In this document: positions 6,863 to 16,137 of the stretch, one piece after another
Layout of the letters: each line of letters starts with the position of its first letter
How positions within the stretch are numbered: position 1 is the stretch's first letter
NCBI RefSeq assembly: GCF_017358165.1
Contig: NZ_CP071446.1
Location: 744,001 to 808,000 of the forward strand
Direction: 5' to 3'
Length of the DNA stretch: 64,000 bases
Source of the DNA: Thermosipho ferrireducens
GTDB taxonomy: Bacteria > Thermotogota > Thermotogae > Thermotogales > Fervidobacteriaceae
The notes under the pieces: generated by a model
The model's input: the letters and a program-made list of their open reading frames with translations, nothing else
The model's database searches: none
Told to the model about the DNA's origin: nothing
Made by a program: the position numbers and the translations under genes

Positions 6863-9460
6863 TTGAAACAAGTGAAAGAAGCGTTAGTGCTAATAACAAT
6901 AGATACTATGAGATACGATGATAAAATATTTTTGCTCGAAAATGATGGAGGGTTTATAGATTTTAAAAATGTTTTTGCAACAGGAACGAGTACTCCATTT
7001 GTATTTCCGGGGATTTTTGCTTCGTGTTATCCTGCTGTATATCGACCTTCCGTTCCAAAACTTGCAGAGGTATTAAAATCTAATGGATATGCAACGTTTG
7101 GACATAATGGAGGCAATGTGTACTGCTCTGATGTTAATGGTTATGATGTTGGTTTTGATTTTTTTAAAGATAGATTTAAGCAAAACACTATGACAGGTCT
7201 AAGTACATATATACCATCTTACAATGATATATTGAGTGACTTTTTTAAATGGATTGATGAAGTAAAAAGTGAGAAAATATTTTCGTGGTTACATTTTATG
7301 GATTTACATGGAAGATGGGATCATTTTAAATATTTGAGTGAAGAATATAGGCGAATAGCCTTGAAGGTGTATCAAAAAAAGAGTAAAAAATTAGAATTTG
7401 ATAGCAGAGAATTATCAGATTACAAGAATTTAAGGGCAGAAGTGTTAAAACATTTGAAAGTTGGAATATCTGAGATTATGGATTTTGTTGGAAAGCATGC
7501 TGAAAAATATATTTTGATACTAACATCTGACCATGGAGAAGAGTTAATGGAACATGGCAATATTGACCATTTACCAAAATTATACGATGAAATTTTGCAC
7601 GTTCCGTTTATGATTGCGACAAATATAGAAAAATTGAGAGAGCAGTTTAAAAGTGTAAAAAATAATCTGATTTCTTTAATAGATTTACCGGTTACATTAG
7701 TAGATACTCTGGGCTTTGAGAAACCAAAAGAGTGGCAGGGATTAAATTTTGTAAAGAAAAAAAGAGATTTTATTTATGCAGAAAGTTTCAGGCAGAAAAA
7801 CTCTCCACGGCATGATCCAGCTATGAGAGGTGTAAGGAATTATTGTGTAAGAACTTTAGAATGGAAATATATGATGCTTGATACAAAAGAGACGTTTTTT
7901 GATTTACAAAAAGATCCATATGAACTCAAACCCGAAAGTGTTCCAGAGAAAATAAAAAATTATGTCAAAGAAATTCTTAAAAATGAACTTAAAAATCGTT
8001 TAAAAGTTATAGTTGGAAATAAGCTTTCAAACAAGAAGGAATTCAAAAAGGAAAATGAAGGTAACAGGGGCGAAGGGTTTTTACTATCGGAGTTGAAAGG
8101 AGAAAATTATGGTAAAGTAGTAGAGTTTTTTAAGAAGGTTGCGCCAAAGACCGATAAAGATTATGTAATTTTATCTCTTGCATATTACAATCTTAAAAAA
8201 AGGAATGAAGCTATTACTGCTTTAAAAAGAGCTCTTACCATTAATCCTGGCAACCTCGATGCTCTTTTTAACCTTTCGCAGATTTATCATGAAATGCGAA
8301 AATGGAGCAAATTATACGATGTTGCTAAAAGATATTTTGAAATTGATCCGAACAACTGGCAGATTAACGATATGTTGTGCGATGTTTATGCATTTGAAGG
8401 ACATTTTGAAAAAGCAATAGAATATCTTCAGAGAGCTTTGAACTTTGCTCCAAAGGAAATATTACCTGAGATAGGTGAAAAAATACATTTTTTAAAATCA
8501 AAAGAAAAGGAAGTAGAGAATAAACCGAAATTAGCATTTATATGCGCGAAGGGGTTAGATAGTTTTTTGGATGATATAGTGAAAAGTTTAAGTAGTGAAT
8601 ATTGGGTGAAAAAATATAGAGTTAATAATTCAAAAGAGATATATTCGGCGATAGATTGGGCAGATATAATATGGTTTGAATGGGCAAATGAAGTGGCTAT
8701 CATCGGTACTAATTATCCAAAAATTGTTGGCAAATCAGTATTTGTAAGACTGCATAGTTATGAGTTATTTACAACGTATCCTGTGAAAATAAACTGGAAC
8801 AATGTTAATAAGATAATTTTTGTAGCTCCTCATATTAAGGAAATTTTTGAAAGATCATTTCCGAGAATTTTAGAAAAAGTTAATTGGGAAGTTGTTTATA
8901 ATGGAATAGATCTGGATAACGTCTCTTTTGAAAAAAAAGAAAAAGGATATGATATAGCGTGGGTTGCTCATATAAATCACAAAAAAAATCCTGAAATGAT
9001 AATCCAAATAATTAAGAAATTAACAGAAGTTGATGAGCGTTACAAAATACATGTGGCTGGAGATTTTCAGGAAAGGCGTTACGAACTTTATTTAAAGCAC
9101 ATGGTTAAGAGAATGAGATTAGAAAGAAATGTGATATTTTATGGATGGATAGATGATATGGAAGAATGGTGGAAAGATAAAAATTATCTACTTTCTACAA
9201 GTGTGTTTGAAAGTTTTGGCTTTGCCATAATAGAGGCAATGGCAAGGGGTATAAAGCCGGTAATTCACAGTTTTTATGGAGCAGAAAGGTTATATCCTGA
9301 AAATTTACTTTTCGATACGATAGATGAGGCAGTTCAATTTATAATCTCAGGTGATTATAATTCCGCGGAATACAGGAGTTTTGTTGAAAGGTATTCGTTA
9401 AAGAAACAAATTAAAGAAATAAAAAAAATCTTAAAATTTAAATCAGGGAGAGGAAATTAG
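6863..9460 (+). CDS. Alkaline-phosphatase/sulfatase-like domain + TPR + GT4 glycosyltransferase fusion
   Basis: An 865-aa three-part protein. Residues ~5-390 are an alkaline phosphatase superfamily (sulfatase-like) domain, with the metal aspartate in LITIDTMRYDD (D14), a Ser/Thr candidate nucleophile in TGTSTPFVFP (S43 or T44, not the Cys-x-Pro-Ser-Arg of true sulfatases), and TSDHGEE (D223, H224). Residues ~405-545 are TPR repeats. Residues ~553-840 are a GT-B, family-4-like glycosyltransferase with VVYNGIDL and the EX7E motif in FESFGFAIIEAMARG. Start is TTG at 6863 with GAGGAGG 8 bases away. No signal peptide is seen, so it is probably cytoplasmic. It may add both a sugar and a phospho-linked group; this is inference. 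Confidence 0.85.
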   Translation: MKQVKEALVLITIDTMRYDDKIFLLENDGGFIDFKNVFATGTSTPFVFPGIFASCYPAVYRPSVPKLAEVLKSNGYATFGHNGGNVYCSDVNGYDVGFDFFKDRFKQNTMTGLSTYIPSYNDILSDFFKWIDEVKSEKIFSWLHFMDLHGRWDHFKYLSEEYRRIALKVYQKKSKKLEFDSRELSDYKNLRAEVLKHLKVGISEIMDFVGKHAEKYILILTSDHGEELMEHGNIDHLPKLYDEILHVPFMIATNIEKLREQFKSVKNNLISLIDLPVTLVDTLGFEKPKEWQGLNFVKKKRDFIYAESFRQKNSPRHDPAMRGVRNYCVRTLEWKYMMLDTKETFFDLQKDPYELKPESVPEKIKNYVKEILKNELKNRLKVIVGNKLSNKKEFKKENEGNRGEGFLLSELKGENYGKVVEFFKKVAPKTDKDYVILSLAYYNLKKRNEAITALKRALTINPGNLDALFNLSQIYHEMRKWSKLYDVAKRYFEIDPNNWQINDMLCDVYAFEGHFEKAIEYLQRALNFAPKEILPEIGEKIHFLKSKEKEVENKPKLAFICAKGLDSFLDDIVKSLSSEYWVKKYRVNNSKEIYSAIDWADIIWFEWANEVAIIGTNYPKIVGKSVFVRLHSYELFTTYPVKINWNNVNKIIFVAPHIKEIFERSFPRILEKVNWEVVYNGIDLDNVSFEKKEKGYDIAWVAHINHKKNPEMIIQIIKKLTEVDERYKIHVAGDFQERRYELYLKHMVKRMRLERNVIFYGWIDDMEEWWKDKNYLLSTSVFESFGFAIIEAMARGIKPVIHSFYGAERLYPENLLFDTIDEAVQFIISGDYNSAEYRSFVERYSLKKQIKEIKKILKFKSGRGN

Positions 9461-9461
9461 C

Positions 9462-12290
9462 ATGGATATAACTGGGTATTTAAGAAACGGAGACTTTAAA
9501 AGAGTAATCGAAGCATTTTCAAAGTTAAAGTCCAGGACAGCAAGTGATTACGTAGCTTTATCCCTGGCATATTACAATCTGGGAGAAAAGAATCGTGCAA
9601 TAGCTGCTTTGAAAAAAGCAATTAAAATAGAACCGAAAAATTTAGATGCACTTTTTAATCTTGCCCATATTTACCACGAAATAAAAAAGTGGGATAAGTT
9701 GGAAGACATAGCACTAAAATACCTTAGTCTCGATCCTCATAATTGGGAAATTAACGATATGCTATGTGATTTATATATTTTTGAAGGACATTTTGAAAAA
9801 GCTATAGAATACCTTAAAAGAGTCCTGGAAAATGTTCCGGAAAATTTAGTTTTTCAAGTGAAAGAAAAAATGAGCTACTTAAAAAAGAAGATAGAAGAGT
9901 CCAAAAAGAAAACGAGAGTGGCATTTGTATGCCAAAAAGGATTGGGACATTTTTTAAACGGTATAATATACGGCATAAGCGATGAATACTGGGTAAAGAA
10001 GTTTTTAGTTACAGAGAATGAAGAAGTCTATAGAGCAATAGATTGGGCAGATATAGTGTGGTTTGAATGGGCAAATGAAGTAGCAATTATTGGAAGCAAT
10101 TATTCTGGAATTGAAGGGAAGCCTGCAATTGTAAGATTACATAGGTATGAAGCTTTTAGAGAATTTCCTGAAATGATTAGATGGAACAACATATCTACCC
10201 TGGTATTGGTGTCTCATTCTATGAAAGAAGTTATAAGAAAATATCATCCCGAAATTGGAAAGAAAACACAGATAGAAGTAATTTATAATGGGATAGATTT
10301 AAGTACAGTGTCGTTTAAAAAGAGAAATAAAGGGTATAATATTGCTTTTGCAGCATATATTAATAGCAGGAAAAACATACAGCTAGCACTCCAAATTATG
10401 AAAAAATTAATAGCCATAGACAAAAGATACAAACTACATATAGCCGGTGATTTTCAAGAATTGGTGCTTGATCTTTATTTAGATTATATGGTGAAAGAAA
10501 TGGGGTTAGAAAATAACGTGATATTTTATGGATGGGTTGATAATATGGAGGAATGGTGGGAAGATAAAAATTATTTGCTTTCTACAAGCATTCATGAAGG
10601 TCATCCGTACAATATTATGGAAGCAATGGCACGTGGCATAAAACCTGTGATTCATAATTTTTATGGAGCGAAAGAACTTTATGAACAGCGTTGGATATTT
10701 AACGATATAGATAAGGCATGCAAAATAATAGCCAGTAAGGAATATGATTCAGAATATTATAGAAATTTTGTTCGGAAGAAAGGATGGTTGCTGGATAATC
10801 AAATAACTCAGGTTAGGAAGTTAATTAGTAAGTTGAAAAAAACAGTCAATTTGAAAATTTCAGAAATAAAAAAGGAACCAGACTTAAACAATTTGGATGA
10901 AGTTGATAAACATCTAAATTATTTATCACAGATTTCTGAAAAAGACTATGTAAAATTTCTGGAAGATTTTATTGTAAAGAGTCGTTTCCCTGTGGATTTT
11001 AAGATGGAATATTATTCTTATTCTTTGTATAGAAATATGAGAAATTACGATAGGTTTTCATACATTTCAGATGTTATACCAGAATATTTTCATAAAGAAG
11101 GAAAAAAAGTATTTGAAAACATCAGCGATAAAAGTCACAGAAAAAGCAACTTATTAAAAGCAAATTCGAAAATTAAAGTAGGTTTTTTGTTAAATGGTTT
11201 GGATTATTTTCAGGTAATTTTTAGGCATATATTCGAAGCAGTGGTAGCCAGTAAAGATCTTCACTTTGAATATCATTTTATAAGTGTTTTGCCTGAAAAC
11301 TTTTTTCAAAATTCCAGGATTGCTAAAAATATGTTGCAAGAATATAACATTAAGTATTACATCCCATCAAGTAAAAATCTTATTCAAAGAGCAAACGAAA
11401 TACTTACATATATTAAAGAGGAAAAAATGGATGTAGTAATTATTCAGTCATTTTATTTGATACCGTTGATGATGTTTATGTATCCTGCTATTAGAAAAAT
11501 TGTACCTGTAATTGGACAGTGGATGTTGCAGGATTTAGAAAAGTATTTTTTGGATAAAATAGATTTTTTAATGCTGGAAGAAAAAGAGAAAGAACATTTG
11601 TTAAATGGAGGTTTGAAAAAGACAAAATTATTTGAATTTATTAATGCTGTTGATAGAGAAATTATAGAAAATTCTCGTGACGTTAAAAGTTTTTATGGAC
11701 TACCGAGGAATAGCGAGGTAGTAATTTCAGTAGGACGGGCGATAAAATATATGAACAAGGAATTCTGGAAAGTAGTTTTAGAATTACTTGAAAATATCCA
11801 GAAAGATTTACGATTTATTTTTATAGGTCCTGATAAAAAAAGTGTGGGAAAATATGTGCCAGACTTTTATTTAAAAAATAAAAAAATAATACTTCATGGA
11901 CCTGATTTAAATGGAAGAAGTTTTTTAAAAAGTGCTGATTACTATATAAATTCATTTCCCAATGGAGGTGGTATTTCTTTTAAGGAAGCATATTACGCTG
12001 GATTACCAATTATAAGTTTCTATTCCAGGTGTAAAAATAAGATAAATATACATTGTCGTTCTTTGTATCTTCCGATCATTTATTATGAAAATGCAGAAAA
12101 TTACTTTCCAGAATACAGAGAGGGAGAAAATAATGTAAATAAGTTCTACGAAATGGCTTATAAACTAATAACAGATAAAGGTTTCAAAGATAGTTTACAA
12201 AATAGTAGAAGAATTCCAAAAGAAAAAATGACTTATGAGTTCTTTATTACCAATTTTGAAAAGTTTATAATTAATAATTTCAGGAGGTGA
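9462..12290 (+). CDS. TPR + GT4 + second glycosyltransferase (OGT/SPINDLY-like) protein
   Basis: A 942-aa protein that starts 1 bp after the preceding stop (GGAGAGGAAATTAGC then ATG). Residues 1-150 are TPRs and ~155-460 a GT4 domain, with VIYNGIDL and EX7E in IHEGHPYNIMEAMARG. Both parts are clearly paralogous to the C-terminal half of the preceding protein; shared blocks include DWADI-WFEWANEVAIIG. From ~570 a second GT-B domain follows (KVGFLLNGLDY, VVISVGRAIKY, SADYYINSFPNGGGISFKEA), with a layout like the C-terminal part of O-GlcNAc-transferase-type enzymes. TPR-linked glycosyltransferases often act on proteins, so a role in flagellin or surface-protein glycosylation is plausible. The acceptor is not known. 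Confidence 0.85.
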   Translation: MDITGYLRNGDFKRVIEAFSKLKSRTASDYVALSLAYYNLGEKNRAIAALKKAIKIEPKNLDALFNLAHIYHEIKKWDKLEDIALKYLSLDPHNWEINDMLCDLYIFEGHFEKAIEYLKRVLENVPENLVFQVKEKMSYLKKKIEESKKKTRVAFVCQKGLGHFLNGIIYGISDEYWVKKFLVTENEEVYRAIDWADIVWFEWANEVAIIGSNYSGIEGKPAIVRLHRYEAFREFPEMIRWNNISTLVLVSHSMKEVIRKYHPEIGKKTQIEVIYNGIDLSTVSFKKRNKGYNIAFAAYINSRKNIQLALQIMKKLIAIDKRYKLHIAGDFQELVLDLYLDYMVKEMGLENNVIFYGWVDNMEEWWEDKNYLLSTSIHEGHPYNIMEAMARGIKPVIHNFYGAKELYEQRWIFNDIDKACKIIASKEYDSEYYRNFVRKKGWLLDNQITQVRKLISKLKKTVNLKISEIKKEPDLNNLDEVDKHLNYLSQISEKDYVKFLEDFIVKSRFPVDFKMEYYSYSLYRNMRNYDRFSYISDVIPEYFHKEGKKVFENISDKSHRKSNLLKANSKIKVGFLLNGLDYFQVIFRHIFEAVVASKDLHFEYHFISVLPENFFQNSRIAKNMLQEYNIKYYIPSSKNLIQRANEILTYIKEEKMDVVIIQSFYLIPLMMFMYPAIRKIVPVIGQWMLQDLEKYFLDKIDFLMLEEKEKEHLLNGGLKKTKLFEFINAVDREIIENSRDVKSFYGLPRNSEVVISVGRAIKYMNKEFWKVVLELLENIQKDLRFIFIGPDKKSVGKYVPDFYLKNKKIILHGPDLNGRSFLKSADYYINSFPNGGGISFKEAYYAGLPIISFYSRCKNKINIHCRSLYLPIIYYENAENYFPEYREGENNVNKFYEMAYKLITDKGFKDSLQNSRRIPKEKMTYEFFITNFEKFIINNFRR

Positions 12291-12296
12291 TAAGTA

Positions 12297-13232
12297 ATGT
12301 CAAGATTTAAATACGATTTTGAGGCAGTGAAAGAACGTGTAGATGAACGAATAAGAAGAGAAGTTAACGAGAAATTTCCAGGTATCATTTTAATTGATAA
12401 TGTATCATTTTGTAATTTACGTTGTTCCATGTGTTCCCATAAAGATATGGTCAGGAAACCTGGATTTATGGAATGGGAATTGTACAAAAAAATAATAGAT
12501 GAGATAGCCGAAGAGAGACCAGATGCGAGGGTTTGGATAACATATTTTGGAGAAGGATTACTTCTTAAAGACCTTGATGAAAGGATTAAGTATGCAAAGG
12601 AAAAAGGGTTAAAAGATGTTGTGTTGAATAGTAATGGGGTATTGTTGCCTCTTAATAATTGGGCAGATCGTCTTGTGAAAGCTGGTCTGGATGCTTTATA
12701 TGTAGGAATAGATGCTTATTATAAAGAGACATATGAAAAGCTGCGTGTAGGTGGGGACTTCGATAGTGTTGTGGAAGGAGTTTTGTTGTATAAAAAAGCT
12801 TTACAACGTTATGGAAGAGACGGGCAAAGGCTTTTTGTCCAATTTGTTGAGATGGAAGAAAATTCTTCTGAGGTAGAAAAATTTATAGAATTTTGGCGGG
12901 GTAAAGGGGTAAATGTTAAAATTCGACCCAAGGTTAGCTGGGCAGGAAGAATAGAGGCGAAAAATTTGAAGGAATTTGAAAAAAGACTCCCGTGTTTTTG
13001 GGGATTAAATACTATGAATATAGCTCATGATGGGTCTGTTTGTTTGTGTGCAATAGATCTTGATTGTCAAACAAAGATGGGAAACATAAACGAGAAAAGT
13101 TTGAAAGAGGTGTGGAACACTGCGCTAAAAGATTTCAGGAAAGTGCATCTGAAGGGAATGTGGGAAATTCTTCCGGAAATGTGTAAAAAATGTAAGGATT
13201 GGCAGTCTGGTTACGCAGAATATATATCATAG
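12297..13232 (+). CDS. Radical SAM/SPASM domain enzyme
   Basis: A 311-aa iron-sulfur enzyme. The radical SAM cluster motif is CNLRCSMC (CxxxCxxC), preceded by a short N-terminal helix. The C-terminal SPASM region has cysteines in CFWGL, CLCAIDLDC and MCKKCKDW, with the usual NIAHDGSVCLC and GNINEKSLKEVW signatures. AGGAGGTG precedes the ATG. It lies between the glycosyltransferases and a second radical SAM gene in the same operon. SPASM enzymes modify peptides or small molecules. In this context it may modify a sugar precursor or the target protein, but the substrate cannot be read from the sequence. Confidence 0.88.
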   Translation: MSRFKYDFEAVKERVDERIRREVNEKFPGIILIDNVSFCNLRCSMCSHKDMVRKPGFMEWELYKKIIDEIAEERPDARVWITYFGEGLLLKDLDERIKYAKEKGLKDVVLNSNGVLLPLNNWADRLVKAGLDALYVGIDAYYKETYEKLRVGGDFDSVVEGVLLYKKALQRYGRDGQRLFVQFVEMEENSSEVEKFIEFWRGKGVNVKIRPKVSWAGRIEAKNLKEFEKRLPCFWGLNTMNIAHDGSVCLCAIDLDCQTKMGNINEKSLKEVWNTALKDFRKVHLKGMWEILPEMCKKCKDWQSGYAEYIS

Positions 13233-13242
13233 GAGTGATAGT

Positions 13243-14241
13243 ATGAAAAAAATAAAGAAAATGTATACTGATTTTTATGTTCACACTTTAAATCGTTATG
13301 GTATAAGAAAAGAAGCGCAGGAATTTCCAATGATGGTTGTCTTGAGTATAACTTATGTATGTAATGCTAAGTGTCCTTCATGTCCTTATACAAATTCAGA
13401 GATAAGAAATTCATATGAAAAGGCACTGTATATTCGGGAAGATACTTTTAAGATTATAGCAGATCAATGTGGAGAATACGGGGCATACATAAGATTTACA
13501 GGTGGAGGAGAACCACTTATACATCCGAAAGCGGTTGAGCTTGCAGAGTATGCAAAAAAAGTAGGTGCAAGGGTATCAATCATAACGAATGGATCTTTAC
13601 TTGATAAAGAAAAATCGTATAGATTGTTAAAAGCCAATGTTGATATGATAGAAATCAGTGTGGATGCGGCAGATAAAAAGACATACGAGAGTGTAAGGAA
13701 AGGATTAAGCTGGGAAATTCTGCTGGAAAATGTGGCAAATTTTGTGAAAATGCGAAATGAGATGAAAAGTTCTACAAAGATTATTGTTAGTGCAATCAAT
13801 CAAGAAGGTGTGGATATAGATGAGGTAGAAAAATTTTGGAGAGACAAAGTTGATCATGTTCAGCTGAGAAAATATTTAACCTGGGGATTTTTGAATCCAG
13901 AAAAATCTCAGGATCCTCTACCGTATCTTCCAGATGAGGCACCATGTCCATGGCTTTTTGAAAGGCTAAATATAGATACATATGGTAATGTGAGTATGTG
14001 CGGATATGACATAGCTTTTAGTACACATCTTGGTAACGTGCATGAAAAAAGTATAAAAGAGATATGGAAAGGCGAGGAATTTCAAAAACTTAGAAAACTT
14101 CATTTAGAAGGTCGAATGAACGAAATAGAACTGTGCAGAACATGTACTGACAGAAAATATAGAACATGGACATATAATTTTTACAAATTGGTTGAGATAG
14201 CTGAAGAAAATAGAAAGAAAAAAATTGAAGATCAGAGGTGA
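13243..14241 (+). CDS. Second radical SAM/SPASM domain enzyme
   Basis: A 332-aa protein. The cluster motif CNAKCPSC is followed by RFTGGGEPLIHP, the glycine-rich SAM-binding segment. The C-terminal SPASM segment has CPWLFERL, NVSMCGYD, GNVHEKSIKEIW and CRTCTDRK. It is related to the preceding gene but clearly diverged, with different spacing and only modest similarity outside motifs. It begins 10 bp after its neighbour and its stop overlaps the ribosome-binding region of asnB. Two such enzymes side by side in a glycan cluster suggest successive or alternative modifications (inference). Confidence 0.88.
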   Translation: MKKIKKMYTDFYVHTLNRYGIRKEAQEFPMMVVLSITYVCNAKCPSCPYTNSEIRNSYEKALYIREDTFKIIADQCGEYGAYIRFTGGGEPLIHPKAVELAEYAKKVGARVSIITNGSLLDKEKSYRLLKANVDMIEISVDAADKKTYESVRKGLSWEILLENVANFVKMRNEMKSSTKIIVSAINQEGVDIDEVEKFWRDKVDHVQLRKYLTWGFLNPEKSQDPLPYLPDEAPCPWLFERLNIDTYGNVSMCGYDIAFSTHLGNVHEKSIKEIWKGEEFQKLRKLHLEGRMNEIELCRTCTDRKYRTWTYNFYKLVEIAEENRKKKIEDQR

Positions 14242-14249
14242 ATGGATAG

Positions 14250-16124
14250 GTGTGCGGGATATGCGGTTATACTCGGAACCCACATGATGCTATAGAACCT
14301 ATGACGAGCGTTCTACAGCATAGGGGACCAGATGAGAATGGTTATTTTGTTGATAAAAAAATAAAATTAGGTTTTAGAAGACTGAGTATACTTGATCTGG
14401 AAACAGGGAAACAACCTGTGAAAAATGAAACAGGAAAAATTCATGCGGTATTTAATGGAGAGATATATAATTACAAAGAATTGCGAAAAGAGCTTATAAG
14501 AAAAGGGCATCGTTTTGTGTCTGATCACTCTGATTCAGAGGTTATAGTGCATTTATACGAAGAATATGGAATAAAATTTCCTGAAAGACTAAATGGCATG
14601 TTTTCGATTGCACTATGGGATTCGGAGAAAGAAAAGTTGTATCTTATTCGAGATAGGCTTGGACAAAAACCGTTATATTATAGTTTAATAAATGAAGAAA
14701 TTATTTTTGCTTCCGAAATAAAATCTATATTGAAGCATCCAGAAGTTCGTAAAGAACCAGATTTTGAGGCTTTATATCATTATTTAAGTTTCAGACATGT
14801 GCCTTCTCCAATGACTCCTTTCAAAAGCATATTTGCTTTAAGACCGGCTTCTATTCTGGAATATGATTTTAGAACTAAAAAAGTGGCTCTTCATAAATAC
14901 TGGGAGTTAAATTTTAAGGAGCATAATTTTAAAAGTTATGAAGAAGCACTGGAAGAATTTAGAGAACTATTTATAGATGCAGTTAAAATTAGACTTAATA
15001 GTAGCGATGTGGAAGTGGGAGCGTATCTTAGTGGTGGTGTAGATTCAAGTAGTGTTGTATCGATAGCTTCAAGATATCTTGATTCTTTAAAAACATTTGC
15101 ACTTGGATATTCAAATGCACCATCCGGGAAATTTGAGGATCTCAAGTTTTCAAAATTTGTTTCGGAAATTTTTAGAACACATCATTATGAGTATATTATG
15201 GATGCAAATGAGTTGATTAATGATTTTTCTAAAGTAATAAAAGCTTTTGATGCTCCTTTTGCTGGAACGATATCTCCATATTTTCTTAATAAACTTGTTT
15301 CCAGGCATGTTAAGGTGGCTCTCTCTGGCGATGGTGCCGATGAACTTTTTGGAAGTTATTTAACACACCGGTTGGCTCAACCTTTAATAAATTACGCAAA
15401 GTTAAAAGGAAAAAAAAGTCTTACAGTTGAAGAACTTGAAACACTTAAACCTTTTGATGAAAATCTGAAGTTTCTTAGAGAAATATTTGAGAAAACTAAT
15501 GGAGATCTTATGAGAATGAGATACGTTTTATTTGTTTTTGATGATTTTGAAAAAAAGAATGAACTTTTGGAAAGAAGTTTTTATGAAAATAATGGTAATT
15601 TTAATACTTTTGAATTAATAAAAAAAGAATTTAACGATTTAACGGCAGGTGATCCATTAAATAGAATACTTGAATATGAGTTAAAAACCATATTTCCCGA
15701 CCAGGTGTTAGCTTTTGTGGATTTTTTGTCTATGGCACATTCTGTAGAGGTAAGAAGTCCATTTTTAGATTACCGTTTGGTAGAATTTGTAAGTAGATTA
15801 CCTGGAACCTGGAAAATAAATAAAGGTGTGGTGAAAAAGTTTTTAAAGGACGCTGTTCAAGAATTTTTGCCGGAAGAAGTTACTAATAGAAAAAAAGAGG
15901 GATTTGTACTTCCAAATTATTATTGGCTAAAATTGTATATGAAAGATTATGTTTATGAACTTTTAAATTCCGAAAAGTTAAAAAAACATGGGATGCTTAA
16001 TCCGGGCTATGTAGAAAGAATACTGGATAATTATTATGGCAAAAAAGAAAACGATTATGTGCTTGCCTCAAAGATATGGACACTAATTGGGTTTCAAGTG
16101 TGGTGGGATGTATATTTTGGTTAG
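14250..16124 (+). CDS. asnB: Glutamine-hydrolysing asparagine synthetase-type amidotransferase
   Basis: A 624-aa AsnB-family protein. Start is GTG at 14250, chosen because Met removal then exposes the class II glutaminase nucleophile Cys2 (CGICGY). GAGGTG lies 9 bases upstream. N-terminal glutaminase landmarks are RRLSILD and NGEIYNYKEL. The synthetase domain has the PP-loop LSGGVDSSSV and GDGADELFG. Classical function is ATP-dependent amidation of aspartate. AsnB homologues within surface-polysaccharide loci are often thought to amidate uronic acids or other glycan carboxylates. Because it sits between radical SAM genes and rmlA, that alternative is as likely here as general asparagine synthesis. 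Confidence 0.9.
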   Translation: MCGICGYTRNPHDAIEPMTSVLQHRGPDENGYFVDKKIKLGFRRLSILDLETGKQPVKNETGKIHAVFNGEIYNYKELRKELIRKGHRFVSDHSDSEVIVHLYEEYGIKFPERLNGMFSIALWDSEKEKLYLIRDRLGQKPLYYSLINEEIIFASEIKSILKHPEVRKEPDFEALYHYLSFRHVPSPMTPFKSIFALRPASILEYDFRTKKVALHKYWELNFKEHNFKSYEEALEEFRELFIDAVKIRLNSSDVEVGAYLSGGVDSSSVVSIASRYLDSLKTFALGYSNAPSGKFEDLKFSKFVSEIFRTHHYEYIMDANELINDFSKVIKAFDAPFAGTISPYFLNKLVSRHVKVALSGDGADELFGSYLTHRLAQPLINYAKLKGKKSLTVEELETLKPFDENLKFLREIFEKTNGDLMRMRYVLFVFDDFEKKNELLERSFYENNGNFNTFELIKKEFNDLTAGDPLNRILEYELKTIFPDQVLAFVDFLSMAHSVEVRSPFLDYRLVEFVSRLPGTWKINKGVVKKFLKDAVQEFLPEEVTNRKKEGFVLPNYYWLKLYMKDYVYELLNSEKLKKHGMLNPGYVERILDNYYGKKENDYVLASKIWTLIGFQVWWDVYFG

Positions 16125-16137
16125 AGGGTGATAGGAT

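Noticed and set aside
6863-8030. Calling the N-terminal domain a true sulfatase
   Set aside because: The formylglycine-forming Cys/Ser-x-Pro-x-Arg signature is missing, so only the superfamily assignment is safe.
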